A DNA stretch of 41,422 bases from an uncultured Pseudomonadales bacterium. GTDB lineage: Bacteria > Pseudomonadota > Gammaproteobacteria > Pseudomonadales > Porticoccaceae. The stretch covers positions 1 through 41,422 of the forward strand of contig CAJQKW010000068.1 in NCBI GenBank assembly GCA_905478975.1. Direction: 5' to 3'. The stretch's first letter is position 1; each line of letters opens with the position of its first letter. This document shows positions 9,383 through 18,883 of the stretch, piece by piece. The notes below the pieces were generated by a model that saw only the letters and a list, made by a program, of their open reading frames with translations, had not been told where the DNA came from and made no database searches. The translations under genes and the position numbers were made by a program.

Positions 9383-9459
9383 GTCCTTGATCTCTAGTTA
9401 AAGCGCTGCTCCCTACTCTTTTTTAGCTTCTACTCGCAGCGTCTGACTGTATTTGATTG

Positions 9460-10347
9460 CTATCTGTAAATCCCTGAGGAGAGATAACGATCACCCCGGT
9501 CGCAGATAATAGCAACGATAACCGCATTTTCCACCTGTCGACTGAGTTCCAAGGCGGCATAGACTGAGCCGCCGGCAGAGACACCGCAGAAAATGCCCTC
9601 TTCGGTGGCCAAGCGACGCATGGTCTGCTCGGCGTTTTCCTGGGAGATATCTAGAGTTTGATCCACGTTGGCGGAATCAAAAATACCCGGCATATAGGCT
9701 GCTGGCCAGCGTCGAATGCCAGGAATAGAAGCACCCTCCTGAGGCTGTAGGCCGACAATTTGAATATCCGGGTTCTGCTGCTTTAAATAAGCCGAAGTGC
9801 CCATAATGGTGCCGGTGGTGCCCATTGAGCTGACAAAGTGGGTGATAGTACCCCCGGTATCGCGCCAGATTTCTGGCCCAGTACCTTCATAGTGAGCCAG
9901 TGGATTGTCCGGATTATTAAATTGGTCCAAGACCTTGCCCAACCCCTGCTCCTGCATCTGTCGAGCCAGATCACGGGCGCCCTCCATGCCATCCTGCTTG
10001 GTCACCTCAATCAACTCGGCGCCGTAAGCAGTCATGGCCCACTTGCGCTCTGCCGTGGCATTGGCCGGCATAATCAGGGTCATGCGATAGCCCATCATCG
10101 CTGCAACCATGGCCAGAGCAATCCCAGTATTGCCGCTGGTGGCCTCAATCAGGCGGTCTCCAGGTTTGATTTCACCCCGCTCCTGAGCCTTTTTTATCAT
10201 GCTCAGGGCCGGACGATCTTTGACTGAGCCAGCTGGGTTGTCCCCTTCCATTTTCGCTAGGATGATATTCGAGGTGTTCCCAGGCATGCGCTGCAGCTGC
10301 ACTAATTGGGTATTACCTATGCCTTGGTCAATGGTGGGGTAGTGCAT
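9460..10347 (-). CDS. cysM: Cysteine synthase B (O-acetylserine / O-phosphoserine sulfhydrylase, PLP enzyme)
   Basis: This PLP-dependent enzyme of the beta-substituting family makes cysteine from O-acetylserine and sulfide or thiosulfate. The 295-aa product has the PLP lysine in GSVKDRPALSM (K43), the phosphate/carboxylate loop EATSGNTGIALAM near residue 65, and the glycine loop SSMGTTGTIMGTS near 175. Sequence style (GNTQLVQLQRM, EGDNPAGSVKDRP) and length favour CysM over CysK. It lies between acpS and relA on the same strand, matching the pseudomonad cysM-relA neighbourhood. Confidence 0.94.
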   Translation of the reverse strand: MHYPTIDQGIGNTQLVQLQRMPGNTSNIILAKMEGDNPAGSVKDRPALSMIKKAQERGEIKPGDRLIEATSGNTGIALAMVAAMMGYRMTLIMPANATAERKWAMTAYGAELIEVTKQDGMEGARDLARQMQEQGLGKVLDQFNNPDNPLAHYEGTGPEIWRDTGGTITHFVSSMGTTGTIMGTSAYLKQQNPDIQIVGLQPQEGASIPGIRRWPAAYMPGIFDSANVDQTLDISQENAEQTMRRLATEEGIFCGVSAGGSVYAALELSRQVENAVIVAIICDRGDRYLSSGIYR

Positions 10348-10483
10348 GAACGCTACTCTTTATAAGTTTTAAATAGATTAATCATTAGGCTGGCTATTGT
10401 GCCTGAACCGCTACCCGGTGACCCCAGCAAGACTGTTATAGCCCATAATTGTTTGGCATATGCCTCGGGGCATAGATCGATAT

Positions 10484-10861
10484 TTATTCCGAGAGCATGG
10501 CGTAGGCTATGGCGTAATCGCGCTCGTCGGCCAAGCTAATTAACATCCGCTGGCCGCCGCGACTGTGCATCACTTCAGCGGCACCGCCAGACAGCTCGAC
10601 ATGGGGCGCACCTTTTTCATCATTGCTAATTTGCATATCTTGAAAGCTGACGCCGTGACCTATACCGGTGCCCAAGGCCTTGGCTATGGCCTCTTTGGCG
10701 GCAAAGCGTTTGGCTACAAAGGCGACAGGATTGCTGTGAGATGTATATTGCTCAAGCTCAGTGGCACAGAGAATGCGTTCGACAAACCGCTGAGGCTGAC
10801 GCTCTAGCAGCTCGGCGATACGGGCAATTTCGACTATATCAGTGCCTATGGCGATGATCAT
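10484..10861 (-). CDS. acpS: Holo-[acyl-carrier-protein] synthase
   Basis: AcpS transfers 4'-phosphopantetheine from CoA to the serine of acyl carrier protein for fatty-acid synthesis. The 125-aa product has IGTDIVEIARI at the N-terminus (Mg-binding Asp) and FVAKRFAAKEAIAKALGTGI near residues 49-68, the standard AcpS signature. It begins 36 bases after recO. In most relatives pdxJ lies between recO and acpS; here it is gone and only a short spacer remains. Confidence 0.96.
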   Translation of the reverse strand: MIIAIGTDIVEIARIAELLERQPQRFVERILCATELEQYTSHSNPVAFVAKRFAAKEAIAKALGTGIGHGVSFQDMQISNDEKGAPHVELSGGAAEVMHSRGGQRMLISLADERDYAIAYAMLSE

Positions 10862-10897
10862 TGAAGCGTCTCACGATTGATTTGAGTGGCCATTATT

Positions 10898-11626
10898 CTA
10901 CACCGATGTCTGTGACTGCAAATGCTGGCGATAGAGTTCGCGACTGTGTAACTTGCGACCAGCGAGATAAAAATCAATCACACTGCGGAGTAACTGCTTG
11001 GCGGTTCGCTGAGCCGTGCCCACGGCAAATTCACCACTGGCGATATTCATTAGGTCGGCACCAGAGTAGCTTCCGGGCACCGCCTCACGCTGATTGATCG
11101 ACATAATCAGACCCTGTTCGGGAATATATTGATAGTACTTGTCCGCGATTAGCAGAGTGCCAGTTTGCCCCTCGCAGTCCAATACCAGGCCATAACCCAG
11201 CTCTTCAAGCAGGGTCATTTCCAGTTGGCGCAGGCGCACTTCATCGGGCTGCGCGGCACAGAGAATGGCCATAAACTGTTGGTACTGCTGATAGAGGTAC
11301 TGGTGAATATCCTGCTCTTGGAGCAGACGATAAAACAGCTCATTGATATAGAGCCCAGTAAACAGGCATTCTTGCTTAAGAAATACTGGAGCTTGCACCA
11401 CATCAGCTTTGGTCAGGGTTTTTAATTCACCGCGACCCTGCCAGCTGAAATGATGTTCGGTGTAGGGAAATATGGAGCGATTAATACCCTGCTTATTGGG
11501 CTTGCGGAAGCCCTTGGCCACACAGCGCACACGGCCGTGATTGGCGGTGTACAGATCCACCAGCAGGCTGGTGTCACGATAGGGCGTCGAGTGTAATAAA
11601 AATCCTGGCTCAGACTCAATTCGCAC
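10898..11626 (-). CDS. recO: DNA repair protein RecO
   Basis: RecO mediates loading of RecA on SSB-coated DNA in the RecFOR pathway. The 242-aa product has the N-terminal OB-fold region (LLHSTPYRDTSLLVDLYT, then GRVRCVAKGFRK) and an all-helical C-terminal part; there are no zinc-finger cysteines, as in E. coli. The start is GTG at 11626, five bases after the era stop, with AGGTAA overlapping that stop as the ribosome site. This indicates coupling within the rnc-era-recO operon. Confidence 0.94.
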   Translation of the reverse strand: MRIESEPGFLLHSTPYRDTSLLVDLYTANHGRVRCVAKGFRKPNKQGINRSIFPYTEHHFSWQGRGELKTLTKADVVQAPVFLKQECLFTGLYINELFYRLLQEQDIHQYLYQQYQQFMAILCAAQPDEVRLRQLEMTLLEELGYGLVLDCEGQTGTLLIADKYYQYIPEQGLIMSINQREAVPGSYSGADLMNIASGEFAVGTAQRTAKQLLRSVIDFYLAGRKLHSRELYRQHLQSQTSV

Positions 11627-11631
11627 AGGGC

Positions 11632-12531
11632 TTACCTGTCGGTGTAGCCTAGGCTGCGCAGTGCACGTTCGTCATCAGACCAGCCGCTGCGAACTTTGAC
11701 CCAGGTTTTAAGCATGACTTTGCAGTCCAACAGGCTTTCCATATCAGCCCGCGCCTGTTGGCCTATACTTTTAATACGCTCGCCTTTATTGCCGATAATA
11801 ATTTTCTTCTGCCCTTCCCGCTCGACCAAAATTAATGCGCCGATATGAGTGACATTGCGCTCGACGCGAAACTCTTCGATTTCAACGGTAACCTGATAGG
11901 GAACTTCGGCACCCAGCTGGCGCATAATTTTCTCGCGGACCATTTCCGCGGCTAAAAAGCGTTCGCTGCGGTCGGTGAGCTGATCATCGGGAAACATATG
12001 CATGGCTTCAGGGATAAATTCGCTGATTTTGGCTTCAAGCTGGTCGAAGTTGGTTTTGCGCAGTGCTGACAGTGGGATTAAATCCGCCGCATTGAGTTTC
12101 TCAGAGAGAAATTGCAGATGCGGCAGCAGCGCTTCTTTATCTTCAATAAGATCGACTTTATTGATCGCAACAATCACTGGCACATCGTAATTGGCAATAT
12201 ACTTGGACACATACTCATCCGCCTCACTCCACTCGAAACGGTCGACAACGAAGATCACCACATCAACGTCGGCTATAACACTGGCCGCGGAGCGGTTCAT
12301 CACGCGGTTAATCGCCCGTTCCTGATTGGTGTGGATGCCCGGGGTATCAACAAAGATGACTTGGGTTTCATCAACAGTTTTGATGCCCAACAAGGTGTGC
12401 CTGGTGGTCTGAGGTTTGCGTGAGGTGATACACAGCTTCTGCCCTAAAACATGATTGAGCAGTGTCGATTTGCCCACATTGGGACGACCGACTATGGCCA
12501 CATAGCCACAGCGTGTTGGTGTATCAGTCAC
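11632..12531 (-). CDS. era: GTPase Era
   Basis: Era is the Ras-like GTPase that binds 16S rRNA through a C-terminal KH domain and helps 30S assembly. The 299-aa product has G1 [12 protein letters not shown] near residue 15, G3 DTPGIHT near 61, G4 NKVD near 123, and a KH segment with [14 protein letters not shown] near 246. The GTG start shares a base with the rnc stop (TAGTG), with GGAGA upstream, so era is translationally coupled to rnc. This is the conserved rnc-era arrangement. Confidence 0.97.
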   Translation of the reverse strand: MTDTPTRCGYVAIVGRPNVGKSTLLNHVLGQKLCITSRKPQTTRHTLLGIKTVDETQVIFVDTPGIHTNQERAINRVMNRSAASVIADVDVVIFVVDRFEWSEADEYVSKYIANYDVPVIVAINKVDLIEDKEALLPHLQFLSEKLNAADLIPLSALRKTNFDQLEAKISEFIPEAMHMFPDDQLTDRSERFLAAEMVREKIMRQLGAEVPYQVTVEIEEFRVERNVTHIGALILVEREGQKKIIIGNKGERIKSIGQQARADMESLLDCKVMLKTWVKVRSGWSDDERALRSLGYTDR

Positions 12532-13208
12532 TAAATATTCTCCAATTTTTTTACTAATTTTTCGGCAACCAGTTGCTCTGCCTTACGGCGGCTGCTGGCA
12601 GTTGCCTCGGCAGCATCTTCCACTGCGTCAATTTTACAACTCATGGTGAAGAGGCGACTATGATCCTCTCCTTCGGTTTTTACAACCAGATACTCAGGTA
12701 AGGGCTTGCCGCGAGCCTGCAACCACTCTTGCAATGCGGTTTTGGCGTCCTTAACCGGGGAGTCTAGGGTCAGGGTATTCAGTGACTCGCTAAACCAGTT
12801 TTGTATACAGGCTTCGACTGCCGCTAAACCCTGGTCGAGAAATACTGCTCCGAGCAGCGCTTCAACCGTATCACCGAGAATCGAATCACGACGGTGGCCA
12901 CCACTTTTCATCTCTCCGGGACCGAGTAGTAATTCAGGGCCTAGGTCGAGATTGCGGGCAATTTCAGCTAGGGACTCGGCGCGCACGATCTGCGAGCGAA
13001 TACGACTGAGGTCGCCCTCTCGGGCCTCGGGGAAACGCTGAAAAAGAAAACTGGAAATGGCCATGCCGAGAACCGCATCGCCGAGAAACTCGAGCCGTTC
13101 GTTATTACTGCTGCCGCAGCTCCGGTGGGAGAGTGCCAGGGTCAGTAGCTGTGGATCGCTGAACTGATATTGCAAGCGGTCCTGGAGTTGCTTGGCATTG
13201 CTCGCCAC
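12531..13208 (-). CDS. rnc: Ribonuclease III
   Basis: RNase III cleaves double-stranded RNA during rRNA maturation and mRNA turnover. The 225-aa product shows the catalytic signature [13 protein letters not shown] near residues 37-49, a second acidic site [13 protein letters not shown] near 113-125, and a C-terminal dsRNA-binding domain (from about 152, [14 protein letters not shown] ... PEYLVV). The start is GTG with GAGG upstream. It overlaps era by one base. The DUF4845 gene precedes it, an arrangement conserved in many Gammaproteobacteria. Confidence 0.97.
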   Translation of the reverse strand: MASNAKQLQDRLQYQFSDPQLLTLALSHRSCGSSNNERLEFLGDAVLGMAISSFLFQRFPEAREGDLSRIRSQIVRAESLAEIARNLDLGPELLLGPGEMKSGGHRRDSILGDTVEALLGAVFLDQGLAAVEACIQNWFSESLNTLTLDSPVKDAKTALQEWLQARGKPLPEYLVVKTEGEDHSRLFTMSCKIDAVEDAAEATASSRRKAEQLVAEKLVKKLENI

Positions 13209-13231
13209 GAAATATCCTCAAGTTAATTATG

Positions 13232-13597
13232 TCACTCTGCACTGTCGTATTGGTTGCTAAAACTCAGCACCACATCCACATTGCCAAACATTACAATTCG
13301 CTTCTCATAGTCCAGACCAATACGGGTTGCTGTGTCGACACGGTCTATGACGATGGTCGCTATATTGACATCGCGAATATTATTAATGGTGAAAAAGTTG
13401 GCTATTTTATTGCGTATCTCTGTATCTGACTTGCCGTTAATATCCGATTCGCCAACCTGATTAAGCGTGGCTTGAATCATCCGGTTATCCAGATAATGGG
13501 GTGCCAACTTAAACAGGACGGTTAAAAAGAACCCCACTATGGCGACCAGAAAAAGTGTCGACACTGTGGTCATACCCGACTGTTTGTTTCGTCTCAC
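13232..13597 (-). CDS. DUF4845 small membrane protein between lepB and rnc
   Basis: This short protein (121 aa from the chosen start) has one N-terminal transmembrane segment (MTTVSTLFLVAIVGFFLTVL) followed by a periplasmic-type domain with LAPHYLDNRMIQATLNQV. That matches the DUF4845 family found between lepB and rnc in Gammaproteobacteria. I start at GTG 13597 because GGGAG sits eight bases upstream; a TTG at 13639 is also in frame. The QSGMT motif before the hydrophobic stretch resembles a prepilin-type leader, but no pilin function is established. The function is unknown; position suggests a link to secretion or signal peptidase. Confidence 0.85.
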   Translation of the reverse strand: MRRNKQSGMTTVSTLFLVAIVGFFLTVLFKLAPHYLDNRMIQATLNQVGESDINGKSDTEIRNKIANFFTINNIRDVNIATIVIDRVDTATRIGLDYEKRIVMFGNVDVVLSFSNQYDSAE

Positions 13598-13688
13598 TAT
13601 TGCTAACTCCCTTTTCGCTCTGTTGACTACATCCTGCAATCGCGACGCTTAACTTTTAAAGTATAGCTTTTAACCTTGGTATGCAGAC

Positions 13689-14420
13689 TTAATCTATCTT
13701 TCCAGCCCGGCCAAAACTTGGCAAACTCATAAATTCATCCCAAAACATCCAGCGAGCAAAGGCCTTGCCGACAATACGCTGTTCAGGAACCGGACCCCAG
13801 ACACGACTGTCACTGGAGTTATCGCGGTTGTCGCCCATCATAAAGTAATGCCCTTCAGGCACCACGGCGGTAAAGTTTTGGCTTAAGCGGGTCGGCAATA
13901 TACGCTTCTGCATGGCGTGTTCGAGGCCGTATAGATCTTCGGTCATTGCCACTGAACGGGGCGCTGGAATTTCACCTTCCAAGACCTTCTGACTCATCTT
14001 GTCACCATTAATATATAGCACACCGTCTAAAACATGAATCTCATCGCCAGGCAGTCCGATCACACGCTTAATAAAATAGCGCTCTTCGTGGGGCGGAAAG
14101 AAAACCATCACATCGCCACGCTCCGGTGAATTGAGTTCAATAATTTTAGTGCGCAATACCGGCAGTCTTATACCGTAGGTCCACTTATTAACCAGTATAA
14201 AGTCGCCAACCTTGAGGGTGGGAACCATTGATGAGGAGGGAATCTGAAACGGCTCAATAACAAAGGAGCGCAGTACCAAGACCAAACCCAAAACCGGGGC
14301 CAGGGAAGCACCAAATTCAACGGCGCCTTCGGTCTGGCGTACAACAAACTTGTTCAGTAACCAGAACAATGCTGAAACCAGAAAAATGACGGTTAAAATC
14401 AGTTCGAAATTTAGATCCAT
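13689..14420 (-). CDS. lepB: Signal peptidase I
   Basis: LepB cleaves signal peptides from exported preproteins at the periplasmic face of the inner membrane. The 243-aa product has N-terminal membrane segments (about residues 5-23 and 40-55). The catalytic serine lies in PSSSMVPTL (S64) and the general-base lysine in YFIKRVIGLPGD (K118), followed by the family box MMGDNRDNSSDSR. The ATG has AAGGAG nine bases upstream. It follows lepA by 40 bases, the classic lepA-lepB operon. Confidence 0.97.
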   Translation of the reverse strand: MDLNFELILTVIFLVSALFWLLNKFVVRQTEGAVEFGASLAPVLGLVLVLRSFVIEPFQIPSSSMVPTLKVGDFILVNKWTYGIRLPVLRTKIIELNSPERGDVMVFFPPHEERYFIKRVIGLPGDEIHVLDGVLYINGDKMSQKVLEGEIPAPRSVAMTEDLYGLEHAMQKRILPTRLSQNFTAVVPEGHYFMMGDNRDNSSDSRVWGPVPEQRIVGKAFARWMFWDEFMSLPSFGRAGKID

Positions 14421-14460
14421 AGAGTTATTGCTCCTTGTGGGTTGCTCAGCATCTCACTGA

Positions 14461-16254
14461 TCAACTTTTTAAAACGGCGAGGAAAGCATCCTGGGGGATT
14501 TCAACATTACCCACCTGCTTCATACGTTTCTTACCGGCTTTCTGCTTTTCGAGTAGCTTTTTCTTCCGCGATACATCACCGCCATAGCACTTTGCGGTCA
14601 CATTTTTGCGCAGTGCTTTAACCGTGGTTCGAGCCACTACACTGCCGCCAATCGCGGCCTGAATGGCAACATCAAACATCTGTCGCGGAATCAGCTCTTT
14701 CATTTTGTCTGCCAGAGTACGGCCTTTATTCTGTGAGGTGTCACGGTGAACAATGGCCGCCAGAGCATCGACGCGATCGCCATTGATCAAGACATCCAGC
14801 CTCACCAGTGAGGCCGCCTGAAAACGCACAAAGGTGTAATCCAATGAGGCAAAGCCGCGACTGACGGATTTGAGGCGGTCAAAGAAGTCCATAACCACTT
14901 CACTCATGGGCAACTCATAGCTGATCGAAACCTGGCCACCGACAAACTGCATATCTTTTTGCACGCCGCGCTTTTCAACACAGAGCGAGATAACGTTGCC
15001 GACATAATCTTTTGGTACCAGAATATTGGCTTCACAGATTGGCTCGCGCATTTCGTCGATCTGAGCCGGATCTGGCAGTGCAGAGGGGTTAGACATCTGC
15101 AATATATCACCACTGTTGGTGAGAATTTCGTAGACCACTGTAGGCGCCGTGGTAATCAGGTTGAGATCGTATTCGCGCTCGAGACGCTCTTGGATAATCT
15201 CCATATGCAGCATACCGAGGAAGCCACAGCGAAAGCCGAAACCCAGGGCATCAGAACTCTCTGGCTCATAAAATAGCGAGGCATCGTTGACTGCTAATTT
15301 GGACAGGGCTTCACGGAAATCTTCAAAATCATCTGAATCCACCGGGAACATGCCAGCATAGACTTGGGGCTTAACCCGCTTAAATCCGGGCAGTGCTTCA
15401 GTGTCTGAGGTACTCAGGTGGGTAATGGTGTCGCCCACAGGCGCACCTAAAATATCTTTAATACCGGCCACCATAAAGCCCACTTCACCGGCTCGCAGTA
15501 CACCAGTCTCTTTGCGCTTAGGGGTAAACACACCAACACTGTCGACCACATGACCCTTGCCAATGGTCTTGGCGATAATCTTACTCTTGGTAGTCAAGGT
15601 GCCCTGCATAACGCGCACCAGAGAGACTACACCCAGATAGTTATCAAACCAGGAGTCGATAATCAGTGCCTGTAGCGGTGCATCTACATCACCTACTGGG
15701 GGCGGTACCCGACACACGAGTTCTTCGAGTATGTCATTGATACCTTCACCGGTTTTGGCACTGCAGAGGACCGCGTCAGTGGCTTCAATACCGATAATGT
15801 TTTCAATTTCATTGATGACTTTTTCTGGCTCCGCCTGGGGCAGATCCATTTTATTCAGTACTGGGAGCACTTCCAGACCCTGAGCAATCGCCGTGTAGCA
15901 ATTGGCCACAGACTGAGCTTCAACACCCTGAGCTGCGTCGACAATCAGCAGTGCGCCTTCACAGGCGGCCAGTGAGCGCGACACTTCATAGGAGAAGTCT
16001 ACGTGTCCCGGAGTATCAATAAAGTTTAGCTGGTAGGTTTTGCCGTCCTTCGCGGTAAAGGGCAGCGTCACGCTCTGGGCTTTAATAGTAATGCCGCGCT
16101 CGCGCTCAATGTCCATAGAGTCGAGAACCTGAGCGGCCATTTCACGCTCGGCCAAGCCTCCGCAGACCTGAATAAAGCGGTCAGCAATGGTCGATTTGCC
16201 GTGGTCAATATGGGCAATAATGGAAAAATTTCGGATATGACTTAAATCGGACAA
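14461..16254 (-). CDS. lepA: Elongation factor 4 (LepA)
   Basis: LepA is a ribosome-dependent translational GTPase that affects initiation or back-translocation and is associated with the membrane. The 597-aa length is standard. G1 [13 protein letters not shown] is near residue 14, G3 [14 protein letters not shown] near 79, G4 NKMDLPQA near 133, and the LepA-specific C-terminal region ends with [20 protein letters not shown]. The start is TTG at 16254 ([11 protein letters not shown], as in homologues) with only a weak AGAAG upstream, which suggests modest translation. Confidence 0.97.
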   Translation of the reverse strand: MSDLSHIRNFSIIAHIDHGKSTIADRFIQVCGGLAEREMAAQVLDSMDIERERGITIKAQSVTLPFTAKDGKTYQLNFIDTPGHVDFSYEVSRSLAACEGALLIVDAAQGVEAQSVANCYTAIAQGLEVLPVLNKMDLPQAEPEKVINEIENIIGIEATDAVLCSAKTGEGINDILEELVCRVPPPVGDVDAPLQALIIDSWFDNYLGVVSLVRVMQGTLTTKSKIIAKTIGKGHVVDSVGVFTPKRKETGVLRAGEVGFMVAGIKDILGAPVGDTITHLSTSDTEALPGFKRVKPQVYAGMFPVDSDDFEDFREALSKLAVNDASLFYEPESSDALGFGFRCGFLGMLHMEIIQERLEREYDLNLITTAPTVVYEILTNSGDILQMSNPSALPDPAQIDEMREPICEANILVPKDYVGNVISLCVEKRGVQKDMQFVGGQVSISYELPMSEVVMDFFDRLKSVSRGFASLDYTFVRFQAASLVRLDVLINGDRVDALAAIVHRDTSQNKGRTLADKMKELIPRQMFDVAIQAAIGGSVVARTTVKALRKNVTAKCYGGDVSRKKKLLEKQKAGKKRMKQVGNVEIPQDAFLAVLKS

Positions 16255-16377
16255 AGGCTTCTGCTACCAGTGGAAAATGCGACCGCAGTTTAGCCTATTC
16301 CCGGCCCCTGCGCTATCGGCTGCGCGCCCTATTAATCAAGGGGCGCAGTTTAAAGAGAGCTTAGGTATTAGGCTTGT

Positions 16378-17238
16378 TCACTGCTTAACAAAGCGCAGTG
16401 TCATACGGTCGCTTTCGCCGATAGCGCTATAGCTTTCTCTGTTGCTGTCTTTGTCACGGAAACTGGGAGGCAGAGACCAGACACCACTGGGGTGATCCTT
16501 GGTATCTTTGGCATTGCCATTGATTTCAGACTGGGCAACCAATTTAAAGCCCATGCTCTCTGCCAATTCAATCAAATAGGCTTCTGGCACATAACCTTTT
16601 TCGGCGATTTTCTCAACATCACTGCCCGGTGCAGCACGATGTTGCACAACGCCGAGCACACCACCTTTCTTCAAAACACGGCTAAATGACTTATAGGCTT
16701 GCTCTATACCGCCATAGCGTATCCAGTTATGGCTATTTCTAAAGGTCAGGACCATATCTTGTGAGCCGCTGGCAACCTTGATTAGATAGCCCTCATCTTC
16801 AAAGACTTCAGTTTTAACTTGCCCATAGACCTCAGGATTTGTCTCCATCTTAGAGATATATCTGTTGTGCACATTGCGCATATAGTCAGAGGGATTGTTG
16901 GCACCAAAGCTGGCCACGGTTAACTGGCCCTGGTCTTTTAACGTCGGGGCGAGGATTTCCGTGTACCAGCCGCCGCCAGGAAGTATTTCAAGCACCTTCA
17001 TACCCGGCTTTAAACCAAAGAACATTAGGGTCTCTTTGGGATGACGCTGGTTATCACGGGCCTTGTTTTTTGCGCTGCGGTGCTCGCCGGCAATAGCCTT
17101 GGTAAGCAGAGGACCGACTGATGATTCAGTGCCGGTTGCTGATGTAGTGCCACTCCCGGCAGTGGCGTTGAGCGATAAGAATGAAACACTGATTACGAAC
17201 AGTGCAGTTGAAATACTCGAAATTCGGTTTTCTTTCAT
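16378..17238 (-). CDS. Predicted exported SAM-dependent methyltransferase (COG4798-like)
   Basis: The 286-aa product has an N-terminal signal peptide (about residues 1-28, ending LNATAGSG) followed by a class I methyltransferase-like fold. The SAM-binding motif I is GMKVLEILPGGGWYTEILAP near 79-98, and a DMVLTFRNSHNW segment near 160 resembles motif IV. It resembles the COG4798 family of predicted methyltransferases, which commonly carry signal peptides. The substrate is unknown, and how SAM would be available outside the cytoplasm is unexplained. It stands between mucD and lepA, where Pseudomonas has no gene, with gaps of 43 and about 120 bases. The ATG has AGGTAA upstream. Confidence 0.82.
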   Translation of the reverse strand: MKENRISSISTALFVISVSFLSLNATAGSGTTSATGTESSVGPLLTKAIAGEHRSAKNKARDNQRHPKETLMFFGLKPGMKVLEILPGGGWYTEILAPTLKDQGQLTVASFGANNPSDYMRNVHNRYISKMETNPEVYGQVKTEVFEDEGYLIKVASGSQDMVLTFRNSHNWIRYGGIEQAYKSFSRVLKKGGVLGVVQHRAAPGSDVEKIAEKGYVPEAYLIELAESMGFKLVAQSEINGNAKDTKDHPSGVWSLPPSFRDKDSNRESYSAIGESDRMTLRFVKQ

Positions 17239-17281
17239 GTTACCTATCCCTACTGAGGTTTAAGTTATATTGATTAGCAAC

Positions 17282-18664
17282 TTACTTCTTCAAAATAATA
17301 GTTCGTGAAATTGCCCTACCCTGTCGATAGAAACGGATTAATACTGGCGTGTCTATAGGCAGTTCGCGCACTACCTGATCGTACTCATCACTGTCATCAA
17401 TACGGCTGTAACCCAACTGCAAAATCACATCGCCACGATTTAGGCCAGACTCTGAACCAGCGGAGTCTGGGGATACCTGCTCGACAACTACGCCACCGCG
17501 AATACCCAGAGAGCTCATCTCCCGATCGCTGAGGTCGGCAACCACTAGGCCGAGTCGATCACTGCCATCACTACGGCCGGCGACACTGGAATCGTCACCC
17601 TTGAGACTACCGATTTCAATGGTCAATTTCTTCAGTTTTCCCTTGCGGTAGAGTTCAACCGGCGCCTTCTTTTCTGGTGCCAGCATACCTACAACATGGG
17701 GTAGGTCACCGGAATCAACAATCGGCTGCTTGTTAAAGCGCACGATCACATCGCCTGGTTTGATACCGCCTTTGTCAGCCGGACTATCTGGCTCTACGGC
17801 ATTAATCAAGGCGCCCTGAGGTCGGTCCAGATCCAGCGATCGAGCCAGGTCTTTATCCACATCCTGAATCACTACGCCGAGCCAGCCGCGCTGAACTTCA
17901 CCATTCTCCTTGAGCTGTTCGATAACACCTACGGCAACACTGGTGGGGATGGCAAAGGAGAGACCAATAGAGCCGCCTGAGCGCGAATAGATCTGGGAGT
18001 TGATGCCCACGACTTCCCCATCCAAGTTAAACAGCGGGCCACCGGAATTGCCGGGGTTGATCGCCACGTCGGTCTGAATGAAGGGCACGTAATTTTCGCC
18101 TTTTTCAGTGGGAATACTGCGCCCAATGGCACTGACAATACCGACACTGGCTGAGTAGTCGAGACCAAAGGGAGAGCCGATGGCCAGCACCCATTCACCG
18201 ACTTTAAGCTGGTCTGGTTCGGCGAGCTTAAGGCTGGGTAAATTTTTCGCGTCGACCTTTAGCAGGGCGAGATCTGAACGGCGGTCTTTACCCACCACTT
18301 CCGCGGTAAATTCCCGGCGATCGGAGAAGCGCACAACAATTTCGTCGGCGCCATCGATAACATGGTGGTTGGTGATGATGTAACCATCGTCGGAGATCAC
18401 AAAGCCGGACCCCATGGCGAGCACCGGGCGCTGGGTTTGCGGCCGCTGGCGCTGCTGAAATAGATCGCGAAAGATCTCCGGAATCTGTCCCGGCGCTATC
18501 TGTGCAGACTTACCCTTGCGAGCCTTTTGCACCGTATTGATTTTTACCACTGCTGCGGAGGTCTGTTCAACCAACTCGGTAAAGTCCGGAAGCTGGGCTA
18601 GCACAGCGAGGGGATTAAAAATAAGACATAGAAAGGACGTAACAACGATAAATCTTTTAAGCAC
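17282..18664 (-). CDS. mucD: Periplasmic Do/HtrA-family serine protease (MucD-type)
   Basis: This envelope quality-control protease has a signal peptide at residues 1-23. The trypsin-like domain carries catalytic H101 (ITNHHVI), D131 (RRSDLALLKV) and S207 (NPGNSGGPLF). Two PDZ domains follow (about 255-345 and 370-455). The 460-aa length fits MucD/DegQ. The start is GTG with GGAGA seven bases upstream. It belongs to the sigma-E cluster, but 219 bases separate it from rseC, so it may have its own promoter. In Pseudomonas MucD degrades misfolded proteins and restrains AlgU activation; the same role here is inferred from synteny. Confidence 0.95.
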   Translation of the reverse strand: MLKRFIVVTSFLCLIFNPLAVLAQLPDFTELVEQTSAAVVKINTVQKARKGKSAQIAPGQIPEIFRDLFQQRQRPQTQRPVLAMGSGFVISDDGYIITNHHVIDGADEIVVRFSDRREFTAEVVGKDRRSDLALLKVDAKNLPSLKLAEPDQLKVGEWVLAIGSPFGLDYSASVGIVSAIGRSIPTEKGENYVPFIQTDVAINPGNSGGPLFNLDGEVVGINSQIYSRSGGSIGLSFAIPTSVAVGVIEQLKENGEVQRGWLGVVIQDVDKDLARSLDLDRPQGALINAVEPDSPADKGGIKPGDVIVRFNKQPIVDSGDLPHVVGMLAPEKKAPVELYRKGKLKKLTIEIGSLKGDDSSVAGRSDGSDRLGLVVADLSDREMSSLGIRGGVVVEQVSPDSAGSESGLNRGDVILQLGYSRIDDSDEYDQVVRELPIDTPVLIRFYRQGRAISRTIILKK

Positions 18665-18883
18665 GGACTATTCTCCAAAAGTTAAATTTCTATTTCTCAG
18701 CTTATACAAAGCAGTTTCCATTCAAATATCATAGTCAATCCACAGCACAGGGGCAGCTGAAGTTGTGATTTTTTTACCTATTGGCTCGAATATAAGGACG
18801 TGAGTTAGATCACTAAAAGTGGCTTGAATAGATCAGACAACAGAGTTGAAAAATAGTTAATCATTAGTTGCTTAATAGCGAAC

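Noticed and set aside
10455-10474. Hairpin TATGCC-TCGG-GGCATA after acpS as a terminator
   Set aside because: No T-run follows on the minus strand, and the stem is only six base pairs.
16320-16348. GC-rich hairpin between the methyltransferase gene and lepA as a terminator
   Set aside because: The stem CTGCGC...GCGCAG is good, but on the minus strand, where both genes lie, it has no T-run. It may be an mRNA structure only.
18665-18883. Sigma-E promoter for mucD in the rseC-mucD spacer
   Set aside because: I looked for GAACTT-N16-TCTGA on the minus strand and found only poor partial matches (GGAAAC near 18720). A promoter is likely but cannot be placed.
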